From Sutcliffiella sp. FSL R7-0096 (GTDB lineage Bacteria > Bacillota > Bacilli > Bacillales > Bacillaceae_I), in assembly GCF_038595065.1 (NCBI RefSeq), contig NZ_CP152003.1, forward strand, positions 786,001-850,000: 64,000 nucleotides of DNA, written 5' to 3'. Every line of letters begins with the position of its first letter. Position 1 is the first letter of the stretch. Below, piece after piece: positions 27,721-36,492 of the stretch. The notes under the pieces were generated by a model, which did no database searches, was not told the DNA's origin, and saw only the letters and a program-made list of their open reading frames with translations. Both the position numbers and the translations under genes were made by a program.

Positions 27721-28488
27721 TTGGAACCATTATTAGTGGTAGATAAAGTAGAAAAAATATATGGCAAGGGAACAAATACTTTTAACGCACTTCAGGATAT
27801 CTCATTTGAGATACATCCTGGGGAGTTTGTTGGGGTGATGGGTCCTTCAGGTGCCGGGAAATCCACCTTGTTAAACGTCTTGGCGACAATTGATTCTCCG
27901 ACCAAGGGAGATATTTTTCTTGGAGAAGAAAATATTTCAAAGCTGAAGGATGAAGCACTTGCCGATTTCCGTCGTGACCATCTGGGGTTCATTTTTCAGG
28001 ACTATCACTTACTGGATTCTCTAACAGTAAGGGAAAATATTTTGCTGCCATTAGCGATTGCAAAAAAGCCGGCAGCGGAAATAAAGGGAAGGGTAGAGGC
28101 GATGGCAGAGACATTTGGTATTTCATCCTTGTTAAATAAATATCCTTATCAGCTGTCAGGCGGGCAAAAGCAACGGACTGCCGCAAGTCGTGCCCTTGTT
28201 ACAAATCCGAAGCTGATTTTTGCGGACGAACCAACAGGTGCACTTGATTCTAAGTCTGCATCCGATTTACTCACAAGCTTAAGTAATCTGAATGAAGAAC
28301 ATGAGACGACTATCATGATGGTGACGCATGATGCTTATGCAGCAAGCTACTGTCGCAGAATCTTGTTCATAAAAGATGGGGAATTGTCTAAGGAGTTATA
28401 TCGCGGAACAAAGTCGCGTAAGGAGTTCTTTCAACATATATTAAGCGAGCTCGCTACATTGGGCGGTGACGTGCATGACGTTATTTGA
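27721..28488 (+). CDS. ABC transporter ATPase, BceA/YxdL-like
   Basis: 255 aa from TTG at 27721, with AAGAGGTG seven bases upstream. An upstream TTG at 27679 is rejected because it precedes the -10 element. Walker A GPSGAGKST, signature LSGGQKQR and Walker B LIFADEPTGALD are present, along with the H-loop MMVTHD. It overlaps the permease gene by 14 bases. Bce-type transporters sense and remove cell-wall-active peptides and signal to their kinase. Confidence 0.9.
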   Translation: MEPLLVVDKVEKIYGKGTNTFNALQDISFEIHPGEFVGVMGPSGAGKSTLLNVLATIDSPTKGDIFLGEENISKLKDEALADFRRDHLGFIFQDYHLLDSLTVRENILLPLAIAKKPAAEIKGRVEAMAETFGISSLLNKYPYQLSGGQKQRTAASRALVTNPKLIFADEPTGALDSKSASDLLTSLSNLNEEHETTIMMVTHDAYAASYCRRILFIKDGELSKELYRGTKSRKEFFQHILSELATLGGDVHDVI

Positions 28489-30337
28489 TTTAGCTTTAAA
28501 GAATATTCAACGTAATGTAAAGAGCTATTCCCTTTATATTGGTACTACCATCTTTTCCATCGTCATTTACTTCACATTTGTGACACTTAAATATAGTGGG
28601 GACATTAGTGCCCTTGCAGAAACATCTAAGCAGATTCAAGGGATCATGAGTGCTTCCGCATTCGTATTGATGATATTTGTGGCAATCTTTATCATTTATT
28701 CAAATTCGTTCTTTATGAAAAAGAGAAAAAAGGAAGTAGCGCTCTATTCTTTATTGGGCGTACGTAAACGTTCGATTGGATTTCTACTCTTTTTTGAGAA
28801 CATGGTGATTGGCCTGTTGTCGCTAGTGATCGGAATCGGGCTCGGCTTTTTACTATCTCGTGTTTTGCTATCAATCTTGATGAAATTAATGAATATGGAT
28901 ATGATGGTCGGTTTTGCTTTCTCCATGGACGCCGTACTCAACACGTTGATGGTGTTCTTCGTTATTTTCCTATTTACGTCATTGCAAGGATATCGGGTTA
29001 TGTATCAATTTAAGCTTATTGATCTTTTCCATGCTGAGAAAAAGGGGGATGAAATACCGAAGGCCCGGCTGATCCCAGCGATATTGGGAGTTGGTGCTTT
29101 AGCTGGAGCGTACTGGCTCGCTCTTCAGGATCTTTTGACATCAGAAGCGTGGCGTACCCTTGGACTAGCAATGCCCATCGTCATTATCGCTTTGACTGTC
29201 ATTGGTTCAGGCCTTATTTTCCACAGCGTTCTGGTCTATATATTGTCCTTTTTACAAAAGAGGGAAGCTTGGGCTTGGAAAGGGCTTAATCTGATGACGG
29301 TATCACAGCTGCTCTACCGGATCCGCGGCAATGCCAAAACTCTTACGATCATCGCCATATTAAGTGCCACTACCATCACTGCAGGTGGGGCGGTCTTTGG
29401 CATTTACTATAATGCGGAAAAAAGTGTCCTGGAAAACGCACCGTTCACCTTTATGTGGGAGGGTGACCCAATTGCGATTGATGCTAATGTGATCGAGCAT
29501 GAAGATACCATAACAAGTAAAGCAATCCGTGTGACAGAGGATGGATATGAAAGAGAGTATTCGGTCATCAGTCAATCTACTTTTGAGAGGATCGCCGGCT
29601 ATCTGGAATGGACTGATTTGCATGCCATCAAAGAAGGTGAAACCCTACTGATTGATGCTTTTTATGACGAAAGGTGGTCTTTCAAACAAGAATCGCTTGT
29701 CATTGATGAAAAGGAGCATACAATCGTCAAGCAATACGACAAAGCATTATTAAATACCTTTTCCTTTGGAAGCATCACGGTTGTCGTAACAGATGAGGAG
29801 TATAGCAGCATCGCATCTGATGAGCGTACTTTTCAAGCGGTACAGGTGGAGGATTACAAAAATCAACTGGCTTTGTCAGAGGAATTAGAAGCTTCACCTG
29901 TCTCAGAAAATTTTTCTAGTGCCACAAAGGATTATCAAGATTCTATTGAAGCATTTGGCTCACTACTGTTTGTCGGAAGCTTTCTAGGATTGGTCTTTCT
30001 AGTAGCGACAGGGAGTATCATCTTTTTCAAAATGATGACAGAGGCTGAAGAGGATAAAGAAAAGTATGTGATGCTTCATAAGCTTGGTGTTTCAACTCGG
30101 GAGAGAAAACGCACAGTTCGAAATCAAGTGGCGGTTATCTTTACGGCACCGCTCGTGTTAGGTCTGATTCACGGTGGGGTTGCCCTGACCGCATTCTCCA
30201 AGCTGTTCATGATGAATCTGCTCGTTCCTGTTGTCCTGTGGATGCTTGCATACACCTTTATCTATACCATTTACTATTTTGTGACTGTTAGAGGCTTTAA
30301 TAAAACTATTCAACAACACTATTTGGGGGGATCTTGA
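28475..30337 (+). CDS. ABC transporter permease, BceB/YxdM-like (FtsX family)
   Basis: 620 aa with ten predicted membrane segments and a large extracellular domain of about 200 residues between segments 7 and 8 (about 315-500), the BceB hallmark. FtsX domains flank it. ATG at 28475 is chosen within the end of the ATPase gene. The stop overlaps the start of the YxeA-like gene. With the ATPase it should act on antimicrobial peptides targeting lipid II-cycle intermediates; the actual substrate is unknown. Confidence 0.9.
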   Translation: MTLFDLALKNIQRNVKSYSLYIGTTIFSIVIYFTFVTLKYSGDISALAETSKQIQGIMSASAFVLMIFVAIFIIYSNSFFMKKRKKEVALYSLLGVRKRSIGFLLFFENMVIGLLSLVIGIGLGFLLSRVLLSILMKLMNMDMMVGFAFSMDAVLNTLMVFFVIFLFTSLQGYRVMYQFKLIDLFHAEKKGDEIPKARLIPAILGVGALAGAYWLALQDLLTSEAWRTLGLAMPIVIIALTVIGSGLIFHSVLVYILSFLQKREAWAWKGLNLMTVSQLLYRIRGNAKTLTIIAILSATTITAGGAVFGIYYNAEKSVLENAPFTFMWEGDPIAIDANVIEHEDTITSKAIRVTEDGYEREYSVISQSTFERIAGYLEWTDLHAIKEGETLLIDAFYDERWSFKQESLVIDEKEHTIVKQYDKALLNTFSFGSITVVVTDEEYSSIASDERTFQAVQVEDYKNQLALSEELEASPVSENFSSATKDYQDSIEAFGSLLFVGSFLGLVFLVATGSIIFFKMMTEAEEDKEKYVMLHKLGVSTRERKRTVRNQVAVIFTAPLVLGLIHGGVALTAFSKLFMMNLLVPVVLWMLAYTFIYTIYYFVTVRGFNKTIQQHYLGGS

Positions 30338-30702
30338 TGAAAAAGTTCATCATTTTTATTAGTGGTATGTTCATTCTTCTTGTGGGAATCGTCCTTGTCT
30401 TGGCAAACGTTGATTTCAATAGGCTAGCAAAAGACAATGCATATGTCCAAATTACAAAGGCCACTTCTGTGGAGGAAATGAAGTTGGATTCTGGTGAAAT
30501 CATTACTACCTACTGGTACACGTTGCCCGCATATCATGAAGACGGAAGGATGATATCAGTAGAATTCTCAGCCACCAAAGAATTGCGCGAAGATGCCTAC
30601 CTCATGCTTTACCTAACAAATGACGACAACGTAACATCATATGACGAAGTTTCCTATGAGGAATACCAGAGGGCTGTGGGTGGAGGTTCCGCCACTCAGT
30701 AA
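30337..30702 (+). CDS. YxeA-like (DUF1093) small exported protein
   Basis: 121 aa, one N-terminal membrane segment or uncleaved signal (FIIFISGMFILLVGIVLVLA), then a small beta-rich domain with ITTYWYTLPAYHEDGR. That pattern matches the YxeA family, which in Bacillus subtilis follows yxdLM. GGGGGATC lies upstream of ATG. The gene order kinase-regulator / ATPase-permease-YxeA reproduces the yxdJKLM-yxeA arrangement. Confidence 0.78.
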   Translation: MKKFIIFISGMFILLVGIVLVLANVDFNRLAKDNAYVQITKATSVEEMKLDSGEIITTYWYTLPAYHEDGRMISVEFSATKELREDAYLMLYLTNDDNVTSYDEVSYEEYQRAVGGGSATQ

Positions 30703-30797
30703 ACATTATCTTGGTCTTCTTTTGCTCAGGGGCAGAAGTTATTTGGAGCTCCAGGGGCCATGGGTGTTGCAAACTCTTGAAGGTTAAATAAATTTAC

Positions 30798-30834
30798 AAA
30801 TGGAGCAGGGATTTCTTTCCCTGCTCCATTTTTT
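30798..30834. terminator. Bidirectional rho-independent terminator
   Basis: AAATGGAGCAGGGA and TCCCTGCTCCATTT form a perfect 14-bp stem with a T run on one strand and an A run on the other. It serves both the YxeA operon and the convergent HxlR gene. Confidence 0.88.
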
Positions 30835-31198
30835 AATTCTGATTTAAAATGCTTTCCTCCAGGTATCCTTCTTTTGTGCCATGCACTTTGATGATGTGCT
30901 GCTCGCCCCAATCGCATAGGAGCGATAAGATCCCTTCTAAAGAACGGCCGTAATCGCTTAGCTCATATTCCACACGCGGGGGAACTTCATGATACAGAGT
31001 ACGAATAATCACGCCATCTTCTTCTAGCTCCCGGAGCTGTTGCGTCAACATTTTTTGTGAAATGTTTGGCATGAGGCGCCGCAGTTCATTGGTGCGTTTT
31101 TTACCATGTGTTAAATGGCAGAGGATGACGCATTTCCATTTTCCTCCGATTACTTCGAGTGTTGCTTCTACGGATATATTATATTTTTTTGCTTTCAA
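30833..31198 (-). CDS. HxlR-family transcriptional regulator
   Basis: 121 aa from TTG at 31198 with GGGAGG seven bases upstream; longer in-frame readings to 31324 lack a ribosome site and exceed the usual family length. The winged-helix domain shows the family signature EVIGGKWKCVILCHL, LMPNISQKMLTQQLRELE and PRVEYELSDYG. HxlR proteins often repress divergent detoxification genes, and here an MFS pump and aldo/keto reductase are transcribed away from it. Cys residues in ...KCVILCHL could sense electrophiles, which is speculative. Confidence 0.85.
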   Translation of the reverse strand: MKAKKYNISVEATLEVIGGKWKCVILCHLTHGKKRTNELRRLMPNISQKMLTQQLRELEEDGVIIRTLYHEVPPRVEYELSDYGRSLEGILSLLCDWGEQHIIKVHGTKEGYLEESILNQN

Positions 31199-31233
31199 GT
31201 CATTTCCTCCCTTGATATCACCCATTAGGAACA

Positions 31234-31269
31234 AAAAGGTACCTATATAACAAAAAAGTACGTACTTTT
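31234..31269. promoter_or_regulatory. Palindromic operator in the HxlR-MFS divergent region
   Basis: A perfect 16-bp palindrome AAAAGTACGTACTTTT (31254-31269) and a related AAAAAGGTACC (31234-31244) lie between the two divergent starts. These are probable HxlR binding sites by position and symmetry. Confidence 0.5.
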
Positions 31270-31355
31270 CAATTTGTTCTTTAGGAGTAATAATAGCATG
31301 TATCGATCGAAGCGTAAAACTCATGAGTGATTATTATAAAGGAAGGTTGATCAAG

Positions 31356-32585
31356 ATGGCATTGGATAAAAAGAGAAGCACATTGGCATTGCTTGCATTG
31401 GCCATTACTGCTTTTGCGATAGGAACAACGGAGTTTATCAGTGTAGGTTTATTGCCGCTGATAGCAGAAGATTTGGAAGTAACAACGACAGTTGGAGGTT
31501 TGACTGTATCCCTGTACGCACTTGGTGTGGTGATAGGTGCTCCTGTACTCACTGCATTGCTGTCAAATATATCTAGAAAGACATTATTATTGTGGATTAT
31601 GATCGTTTTCATCGCTGGTAATACGATTGCGGCATTCTCTACCACGATTGGCCTGCTACTTACTGCGAGGGTGATATCTGCCCTTTCGCACGGGGTGTTC
31701 ATGTCGATTGGTGCGACGATTGCAGCAGATCTGGTCCCACCCAACAAAAGGGCGAGTGCCATTTCCATCATGTTTACCGGTTTGACGGTGGCTACCGTAA
31801 CGGGAGTGCCGTTTGGAACCTTTATCGGCCAACAATTTGGCTGGAGAATCGCCTTTATGGTCATTGTGGCCATCGGTATCATAGCATTGGTCTCAAACCT
31901 GATCCTTGTGCCATCGAATTTAAAAAATGGGGTTCGCTCCACTTTCAGTGACCAACGTAAGCTTGTGACAAATGGCCGCTTGCTATTGGTGTTTCTGATC
32001 ACAGCCCTTGGATATGGAGGCACATTTGTAGTATTTACCTATCTCTCCCCGTTATTGCAAGAGGTTACCGGTTTTTCCGGAACGAATGTCGCCATTATAT
32101 TACTCGTGTATGGGGTGGCGATTGCCATTGGAAACATGGTTGGTGGAAAGCTTGCTAATGCAAACCCGGTCCGGGCTCTCTTTTATATGTTTATTTTCCA
32201 GGCGGTGGTCTTATTTATCTTGGCGCTAACTGCGCCTTTTAAAGTAGCCGGATTGATCACTATTTTGGTGATGGGGGTATTTGCCTTCATGAATGTGCCT
32301 GGCCTGCAGACCTATGTGGTGACATTGGCGGAGCGATTCGTTCCTAGTGCTGTTGACGTGGCATCTGCCATTAATATTGCCGCTTTTAATGCCGGGATTG
32401 CGATTGGATCTTATGTAGGCGGAGTGATTGCGGATTCCATTGGGCTCATTCATACGGCATGGGTTGGTGGTGTGATGGTAGTATTGGCCGTTCTATTGAC
32501 AGGTTGGAGTCGTCAGTTGGAGAAAAAAGATAGAAAAGAAAATCAGACAAGTATTCATGCAGAAATTAAAATGGTGGAGGTTTAA
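31356..32585 (+). CDS. MFS drug/sugar efflux transporter (DHA1, AraJ/PbuE-like)
   Basis: 409 aa; ATG at 31356 is preferred because AAAGGAAGG lies ten bases upstream and the protein then begins MALDKKRSTLALLALAIT, typical of this group. There are 12 membrane segments. TEFISVGLLPLIA in helix 1 is the characteristic start of the AraJ/YdhP-type exporters. It is divergent from the HxlR gene and followed 4 bases later by the aldo/keto reductase, probably a co-regulated detoxification pair. Confidence 0.88.
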   Translation: MALDKKRSTLALLALAITAFAIGTTEFISVGLLPLIAEDLEVTTTVGGLTVSLYALGVVIGAPVLTALLSNISRKTLLLWIMIVFIAGNTIAAFSTTIGLLLTARVISALSHGVFMSIGATIAADLVPPNKRASAISIMFTGLTVATVTGVPFGTFIGQQFGWRIAFMVIVAIGIIALVSNLILVPSNLKNGVRSTFSDQRKLVTNGRLLLVFLITALGYGGTFVVFTYLSPLLQEVTGFSGTNVAIILLVYGVAIAIGNMVGGKLANANPVRALFYMFIFQAVVLFILALTAPFKVAGLITILVMGVFAFMNVPGLQTYVVTLAERFVPSAVDVASAINIAAFNAGIAIGSYVGGVIADSIGLIHTAWVGGVMVVLAVLLTGWSRQLEKKDRKENQTSIHAEIKMVEV

Positions 32586-32589
32586 GAAT

Positions 32590-33432
32590 ATGACAACACA
32601 TTTACAAGAAAGAGTGACATTGAATAACGGAGCAAAAATGCCTTGGTTGGGACTTGGGGTGTTCCGGGTAGAAGAAGGGGCAGAACTTGTTGAAGCAGTG
32701 AAATCTGCCATCAAACAAGGCTATCGCAGCATTGATACTGCCGCGATTTATGAGAATGAAGCTGGGGTTGGGGAAGGAATTAAACAAGGATTGGAAGAAG
32801 CAGGATTGAACCGGGAAGAGTTATTTGTGACCTCTAAAGTATGGAATGCGGATCTATCCTATGAAGGCACCATTCAGGCCTATGAGAAAAGCTTGGAGAA
32901 ACTAGGGTTGGAGTACCTTGATTTATACCTAATCCATTGGCCGGTGGAAGCTAAATATAAGGAAGCGTGGCGGGCACTGGAACATCTGTATGAAGAAGGC
33001 CGCGTGAAATCGATCGGTGTGAGCAATTTCCAAATCCATCATTTAGAAGACTTACTAAAAGATGCGAAGGTAAAGCCGGTCATCAACCAAGTGGAATATC
33101 ATCCGCGTTTGACACAAAAGGACCTTCAGGCATTTTGTGAGCAGCATCAAATCCAATTGGAAGCATGGTCCCCATTAATGAACGGACAAATTATTGAGCA
33201 TGATTTGATCAAGGACCTTGCGAGCACCTATCGGAAAACACCTGCTCAAATCGTCATCCGCTGGGATCTTCAAAATGGCGTGGTAACTATCCCTAAATCG
33301 ACAAAGGCACATCGCCTAGCCGAAAATGCCGATGTCTTTGATTTTGAATTAAGTGAAGGGGACATGAAGCAAATTGATCAATTGAATGAGGACCACCGCA
33401 TAGGTCCAGATCCTGATAATTTTGATTTTTAA
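32590..33432 (+). CDS. Aldo/keto reductase
   Basis: 280 aa NADPH-dependent reductase of aldehydes and ketones, like YvgN/YtbE of Bacillus subtilis. ATG at 32590 has GGTGGAGG upstream. The catalytic tetrad is visible: Asp and Tyr in SIDTAAIYENE, Lys in VTSKVWN, His in LYLIHWP. Cofactor-binding residues are in VTIPKSTKAHRLAEN. It is co-transcribed with the MFS pump. Confidence 0.92.
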   Translation: MTTHLQERVTLNNGAKMPWLGLGVFRVEEGAELVEAVKSAIKQGYRSIDTAAIYENEAGVGEGIKQGLEEAGLNREELFVTSKVWNADLSYEGTIQAYEKSLEKLGLEYLDLYLIHWPVEAKYKEAWRALEHLYEEGRVKSIGVSNFQIHHLEDLLKDAKVKPVINQVEYHPRLTQKDLQAFCEQHQIQLEAWSPLMNGQIIEHDLIKDLASTYRKTPAQIVIRWDLQNGVVTIPKSTKAHRLAENADVFDFELSEGDMKQIDQLNEDHRIGPDPDNFDF

Positions 33433-33445
33433 CCAGTTGACCAAG

Positions 33446-33477
33446 AGGCGCATGAGAAATATTCATGCGCCTTTTTC
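33446..33477. terminator. Terminator between aldo/keto reductase and small membrane protein
   Basis: AGGCGCATGA pairs with TCATGCGCCT, then a T run. The 3' end of the convergent small gene (stop at 33463) lies inside the hairpin. Confidence 0.85.
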
Positions 33478-33741
33478 TAATGCAATCTTTTTCCCATTGA
33501 AAAAGATGATGACCTGGTTACGTCGTTTACGGGTCAGATTAAACTGTCGCAAGGTTTGAATCAGGTAAATTCCAAGAAAGTAGATGACTGCTATGATGTT
33601 GAGCAGAATGCGGAACTCGAGCATGGCTTGTGGTTCCACCATTCCACTGACCAAAAAAGAAATCGCCCAGCAGCCTACCAATAGCCAAAAACCAACCAAA
33701 TATCCCAATGTCCCGTTGTTGCTTTTCTCATGCTGTACCAT
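33463..33741 (-). CDS. Small membrane protein, hypothetical
   Basis: 92 aa from ATG at 33741 with GGAGGTGC immediately upstream. Two membrane segments (LGYLVGFWLLVGCWAISFLV and LLNIIAVIYFLGIYLI) and a basic C-terminal tail. No family is recognised. It is a monocistronic gene between convergent and divergent neighbours. Confidence 0.65.
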   Translation of the reverse strand: MVQHEKSNNGTLGYLVGFWLLVGCWAISFLVSGMVEPQAMLEFRILLNIIAVIYFLGIYLIQTLRQFNLTRKRRNQVIIFFNGKKIALEKGA

Positions 33742-33924
33742 CCTGCACCTCCTTATGTGCCCTGCAATCACGGTATCGTTAAACAGGGTATGTTGGGTGG
33801 ACGGTTATTAGAACGGGGGCAAGTTTTGTGAGCAAAGCGCTTGTCCCAGTTTCAAAATTGTGGAAAAATGTAGAAGGATGTAGGTTGTGTAGATGATTCT
33901 TTATTTAATGGGGGTTATTTTAAT

Positions 33925-34581
33925 ATGAAGAAATGGACGACCGTTCTTGCTTTTAGTATATCGATGAGCATGCTTGCAGGCTGTGCCGACGATGAGCGTA
34001 CCAAAAGTGTTCCTCCTGCTGATGAAGTGAGAGAAGAAGCGGGTATTGAAACGTCAAGTAGTGAGGAAGGAAATGCAACTGCAAGTGAGGAAAAGGAAAC
34101 TTCAACAAATGAAGCTACTAACATGGATTCAAAAGAAAATGAGTCTGCCAATGGGGATGTAGTAGAGGACCATGAGCCCTTGGCTCAGTACTCCAGTGAA
34201 CAAATCGAATATGCAAGAATCTGGTTGCAACTTGGTCCAAACCAGGATGTGGACGGATTGTATGTCGAGCATATCCCGGCTGGGACAAAGCTTGATCCAG
34301 ATGGTGATATAGAGGTTATCTACCCAGAAGATGTCATCCAGATAACTGGTAGCCGATTAGTGGATGGAATTGTCACATACAGGGGTAACGGCGATGGCTC
34401 AATCTATCTATATGAGATTCCAAGACGTTGGTATGGCGGCATGACTCCGCCAAAGGATATGGATGAAGATAAAGTTCGGGAAGACATGGAGGCAATTTTA
34501 GCAAATAAGGAACTTGTGTATGTAGATCCAGGGGACGATGAGGAAGTTATCAGGTTGATAGAGAAGATCCAGTTGCCTTAG
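33925..34581 (+). CDS. Acidic lipoprotein, hypothetical
   Basis: 218 aa. A lipoprotein signal with lipobox LAGC (Cys at about residue 19) is followed by a Glu/Ser/Thr-rich low-complexity linker (about 25-85), typical of cell-wall-spanning tethers. A folded domain of about 130 residues follows (SSEQIEYARIWLQLGPNQDVDG; ETPRRW-like end region). It overlaps no gene but is 1 base from the next one, so the two are probably coupled. Function unknown. Confidence 0.75.
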   Translation: MKKWTTVLAFSISMSMLAGCADDERTKSVPPADEVREEAGIETSSSEEGNATASEEKETSTNEATNMDSKENESANGDVVEDHEPLAQYSSEQIEYARIWLQLGPNQDVDGLYVEHIPAGTKLDPDGDIEVIYPEDVIQITGSRLVDGIVTYRGNGDGSIYLYEIPRRWYGGMTPPKDMDEDKVREDMEAILANKELVYVDPGDDEEVIRLIEKIQLP

Positions 34582-34582
34582 G

Positions 34583-34825
34583 ATGAGGAAACAAACTCTC
34601 AAGTTGGCGTCCCTGATTTGTTTTGTTATTTGTGTGCTTCTTTGGGTTCCTAATGTGTTGCTGGAGGTTGCTAGTCCCTTTTGGATGTTGACATTCCTAG
34701 TAGGACCAATTGGCCTTGCATTGGGACTTGTAGGCAAGCATTATTTTTTGGCGATATTAAACTTCATCATGACCTTCAGCTTCTTTTGGATCATGGCCAT
34801 TGGTTATTATTTTCTAGGTCCTTAA
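34583..34825 (+). CDS. Small membrane protein, hypothetical
   Basis: 80 aa with two to three hydrophobic helices (LASLICFVICVLLWVP, FWMLTFLVGPIGLALGL, FIMTFSFFWIMAIGYYFLG). ATG lies one base after the lipoprotein gene's stop. The family is not recognised. Confidence 0.65.
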   Translation: MRKQTLKLASLICFVICVLLWVPNVLLEVASPFWMLTFLVGPIGLALGLVGKHYFLAILNFIMTFSFFWIMAIGYYFLGP

Positions 34826-34845
34826 GGTAGGTAAAGTGAAATAAG

Positions 34846-34892
34846 GACGGTGCTTTTCCTCCATGCGTAATGGATGCGGAGTACCGTTTTTT
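34846..34892 (+). terminator. Rho-independent terminator
   Basis: ACGGT...ACCGT arms with inner pairing TCC/GGA and CCAT/ATGG, then six T residues. It ends the lipoprotein pair. Confidence 0.7.
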
Positions 34893-34965
34893 AATAAGTT
34901 TTCACACGGAATGCATATATCTTTTCTCCTTTTTCATACTAAGAATTGAAAAGGAGGGATTAGTA

Positions 34966-35148
34966 ATGGCAAAACGTAATGGCAAGACGGACGCTGAGCA
35001 AAAAAATAAAAAGGGATTCGACTCCAGTCAGACGGATTCGGAGTTCTCCAAAGAAATGGGCAGTGCAGCTGCTAATCGTGCACATAAAGAAAAAGCCAAA
35101 GAAGAAAAGGCGTCCAAAAATCAAGGAGAATGGAATGGGATGAACTAA
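34966..35148 (+). CDS. Small hydrophilic protein, possibly spore-related
   Basis: 60 aa from ATG at 34966 with AAAGGAGGG nine bases upstream. It is very rich in Lys, Glu, Ala and Asn, has no hydrophobic core, and contains DSEFSKEMGSAAANRAHKEK. It resembles small acid-soluble or YfhD-type spore proteins in size and composition, but I cannot match a family signature. It is flanked by terminators on both sides, so it is monocistronic. Confidence 0.6.
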   Translation: MAKRNGKTDAEQKNKKGFDSSQTDSEFSKEMGSAAANRAHKEKAKEEKASKNQGEWNGMN

Positions 35149-35210
35149 TTATATTCTTGATTTCCTAAAGAAAGATAACAATCTAAAAATGCAAGGTAAA
35201 CAAACAGGAA

Positions 35211-35266
35211 AAGGGCGGCACTTTAGTTCCATAAAGTTTATGGATGCGGAAGTACCGTCCCTTTTT
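35211..35266 (+). terminator. Rho-independent terminator
   Basis: AAGGGCGG...CCGTCCCTTTTT with inner ACTT/AAGT and CCATAAA/TTTATGG pairing. The loop side shares TGGATGCGGA with the terminator at 34846, suggesting related sequences. Confidence 0.75.
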
Positions 35267-35295
35267 GAAGAGGAGGTGGGGCGGGGTGCCTGTCC

Positions 35296-35847
35296 CTATG
35301 ATACCTTGAAGGCCTCGAAGTTGGAGCTGTAGGCGAAGTCAGGGATTTCGACGTCTGGTTCGATGACTCCGTTGACGGTGCTTTGACCGAAGATTTCGAC
35401 GAGGTCGCCGGCTTGGAGTTGAAGGACGGCAGAGACATTGACGACGTTGAGGTTAGGTAGTTGGTTCCAGAAATCATTATCGACTTGAACGGTGACGCCA
35501 TTTACAACAATATCTGCACGCGTGCGATACGGAACATTTGCTTCCGGGGCAAATGTAAAGCTTGCTGCTACATAGTAGACGCCACTTTCGCGGGGAACAA
35601 AGGTGGAAGAGTTAGGATTATAAATGTTCCCGATATCAAATTGCTCCTGTTCAAACGTGATTTTAGTGGATTCGCCTGCTACAAGTGGCTGAATGTCTTC
35701 TTTCAATGCCCTGAACGCAGGATTTCGGCGGCTTCTACCATGATCGCTACCTCCACAATCAACTTTAATGGTGATATCTTTGGAGCCTTTCTTGTGGTTT
35801 TGATAAAAAGGAGTTCCTGGATCATTTTTATAATGGTAAGTTTTCAT
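35296..35847 (-). CDS. C1q/TNF-like jelly-roll domain protein
   Basis: 183 aa with GAGAGGTG before ATG. After a Lys/Gly-rich N-terminus, about 60-183 forms one beta-rich domain with SGVYYVAASFTFAPEAN, RTRADIVVNGV and LQLQAGDLVEIFGQS, the pattern of the C1q-like fold found at the C-terminus of exosporium proteins such as BclA. There is no collagen-like repeat and no signal peptide. Such proteins are often trimeric spore-surface components; that role is inferred. Confidence 0.65.
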   Translation of the reverse strand: MKTYHYKNDPGTPFYQNHKKGSKDITIKVDCGGSDHGRSRRNPAFRALKEDIQPLVAGESTKITFEQEQFDIGNIYNPNSSTFVPRESGVYYVAASFTFAPEANVPYRTRADIVVNGVTVQVDNDFWNQLPNLNVVNVSAVLQLQAGDLVEIFGQSTVNGVIEPDVEIPDFAYSSNFEAFKVS

Positions 35848-36016
35848 CTATTCACCTCTCTTTCTTCTATTATTGTATGGAAGTCTAGTAAAAAGGTACG
35901 GGTGTTTGAGAGGGAAGGTAGTTTTTTTATTGGAAAAAGTGCCCTTTGGTAGTGTCTATTGCTGGAACATTCGGATAAAATAGAGTTGTACATATTAAAT
36001 ACTAGGGGTGAAGTTA

Positions 36017-36430
36017 GTGTCAGTTGATGTTTATCTTGTATTTGATGGAAATTGTAGGGAAGCGGTCGAATTTTATGCGAAGGTTTTTCAAACAGAAGCT
36101 CCGCAGATTATGACTTTTGGGGAGAGCCCGCAGCATCCGGATTATCCACTTCCAGAGGAGGCCAAAGAACGCATCATGCATACCCGTCTTTCCATTGACG
36201 GTAGCAATGTTATGTTCTCTGATACCTTCCCGGGCCAGGAATATAACCAAGGCAACAATGTCACACTGGCTCTGGTAAGCCACAACATGGATGATTTGAA
36301 ATCGTGGTTTGAGCAATTAAAAGAAGGCGGCAAGGTAGAAATGGAACTGCAAGAAACCTTCTGGAGCAAGCTATACGGACAAGTAACGGATAAGTTTGGT
36401 GTGCATTGGCAACTGAATTATGGTGAGTAA
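36017..36430 (+). CDS. VOC-superfamily protein, PhnB/YjdN-like
   Basis: 137 aa from GTG at 36017 (AGGGGTG six bases upstream). A single glyoxalase/bleomycin-resistance fold: YLVFDGNCREAVEFYAKVFQ at the start, IMHTRLSIDGSNVMFSD in the middle, DKFGVHWQLNYG at the end. That is the pattern of PhnB-type proteins, often annotated as 3-demethylubiquinone methyltransferase-like. The substrate is unknown. Confidence 0.85.
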   Translation: MSVDVYLVFDGNCREAVEFYAKVFQTEAPQIMTFGESPQHPDYPLPEEAKERIMHTRLSIDGSNVMFSDTFPGQEYNQGNNVTLALVSHNMDDLKSWFEQLKEGGKVEMELQETFWSKLYGQVTDKFGVHWQLNYGE

Positions 36431-36461
36431 TTATTTTAAGGAAATAGAATAGACTTTTGAA

Positions 36462-36492
36462 AAAAATGCCTTCACATTATGGGGGCATTTTT
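36462..36492 (+). terminator. Rho-independent terminator
   Basis: AAAAATGCC and GGCATTTTT form a 9-bp stem ending in T residues, 32 bases after the VOC gene. The remainder up to 36750 has no gene that I can support. Confidence 0.8.

Noticed and set aside
31334-32023. 229-aa frame on the minus strand
   Set aside because: It is antisense to the MFS transporter gene, which has clear family motifs and a ribosome site; shadow frame.
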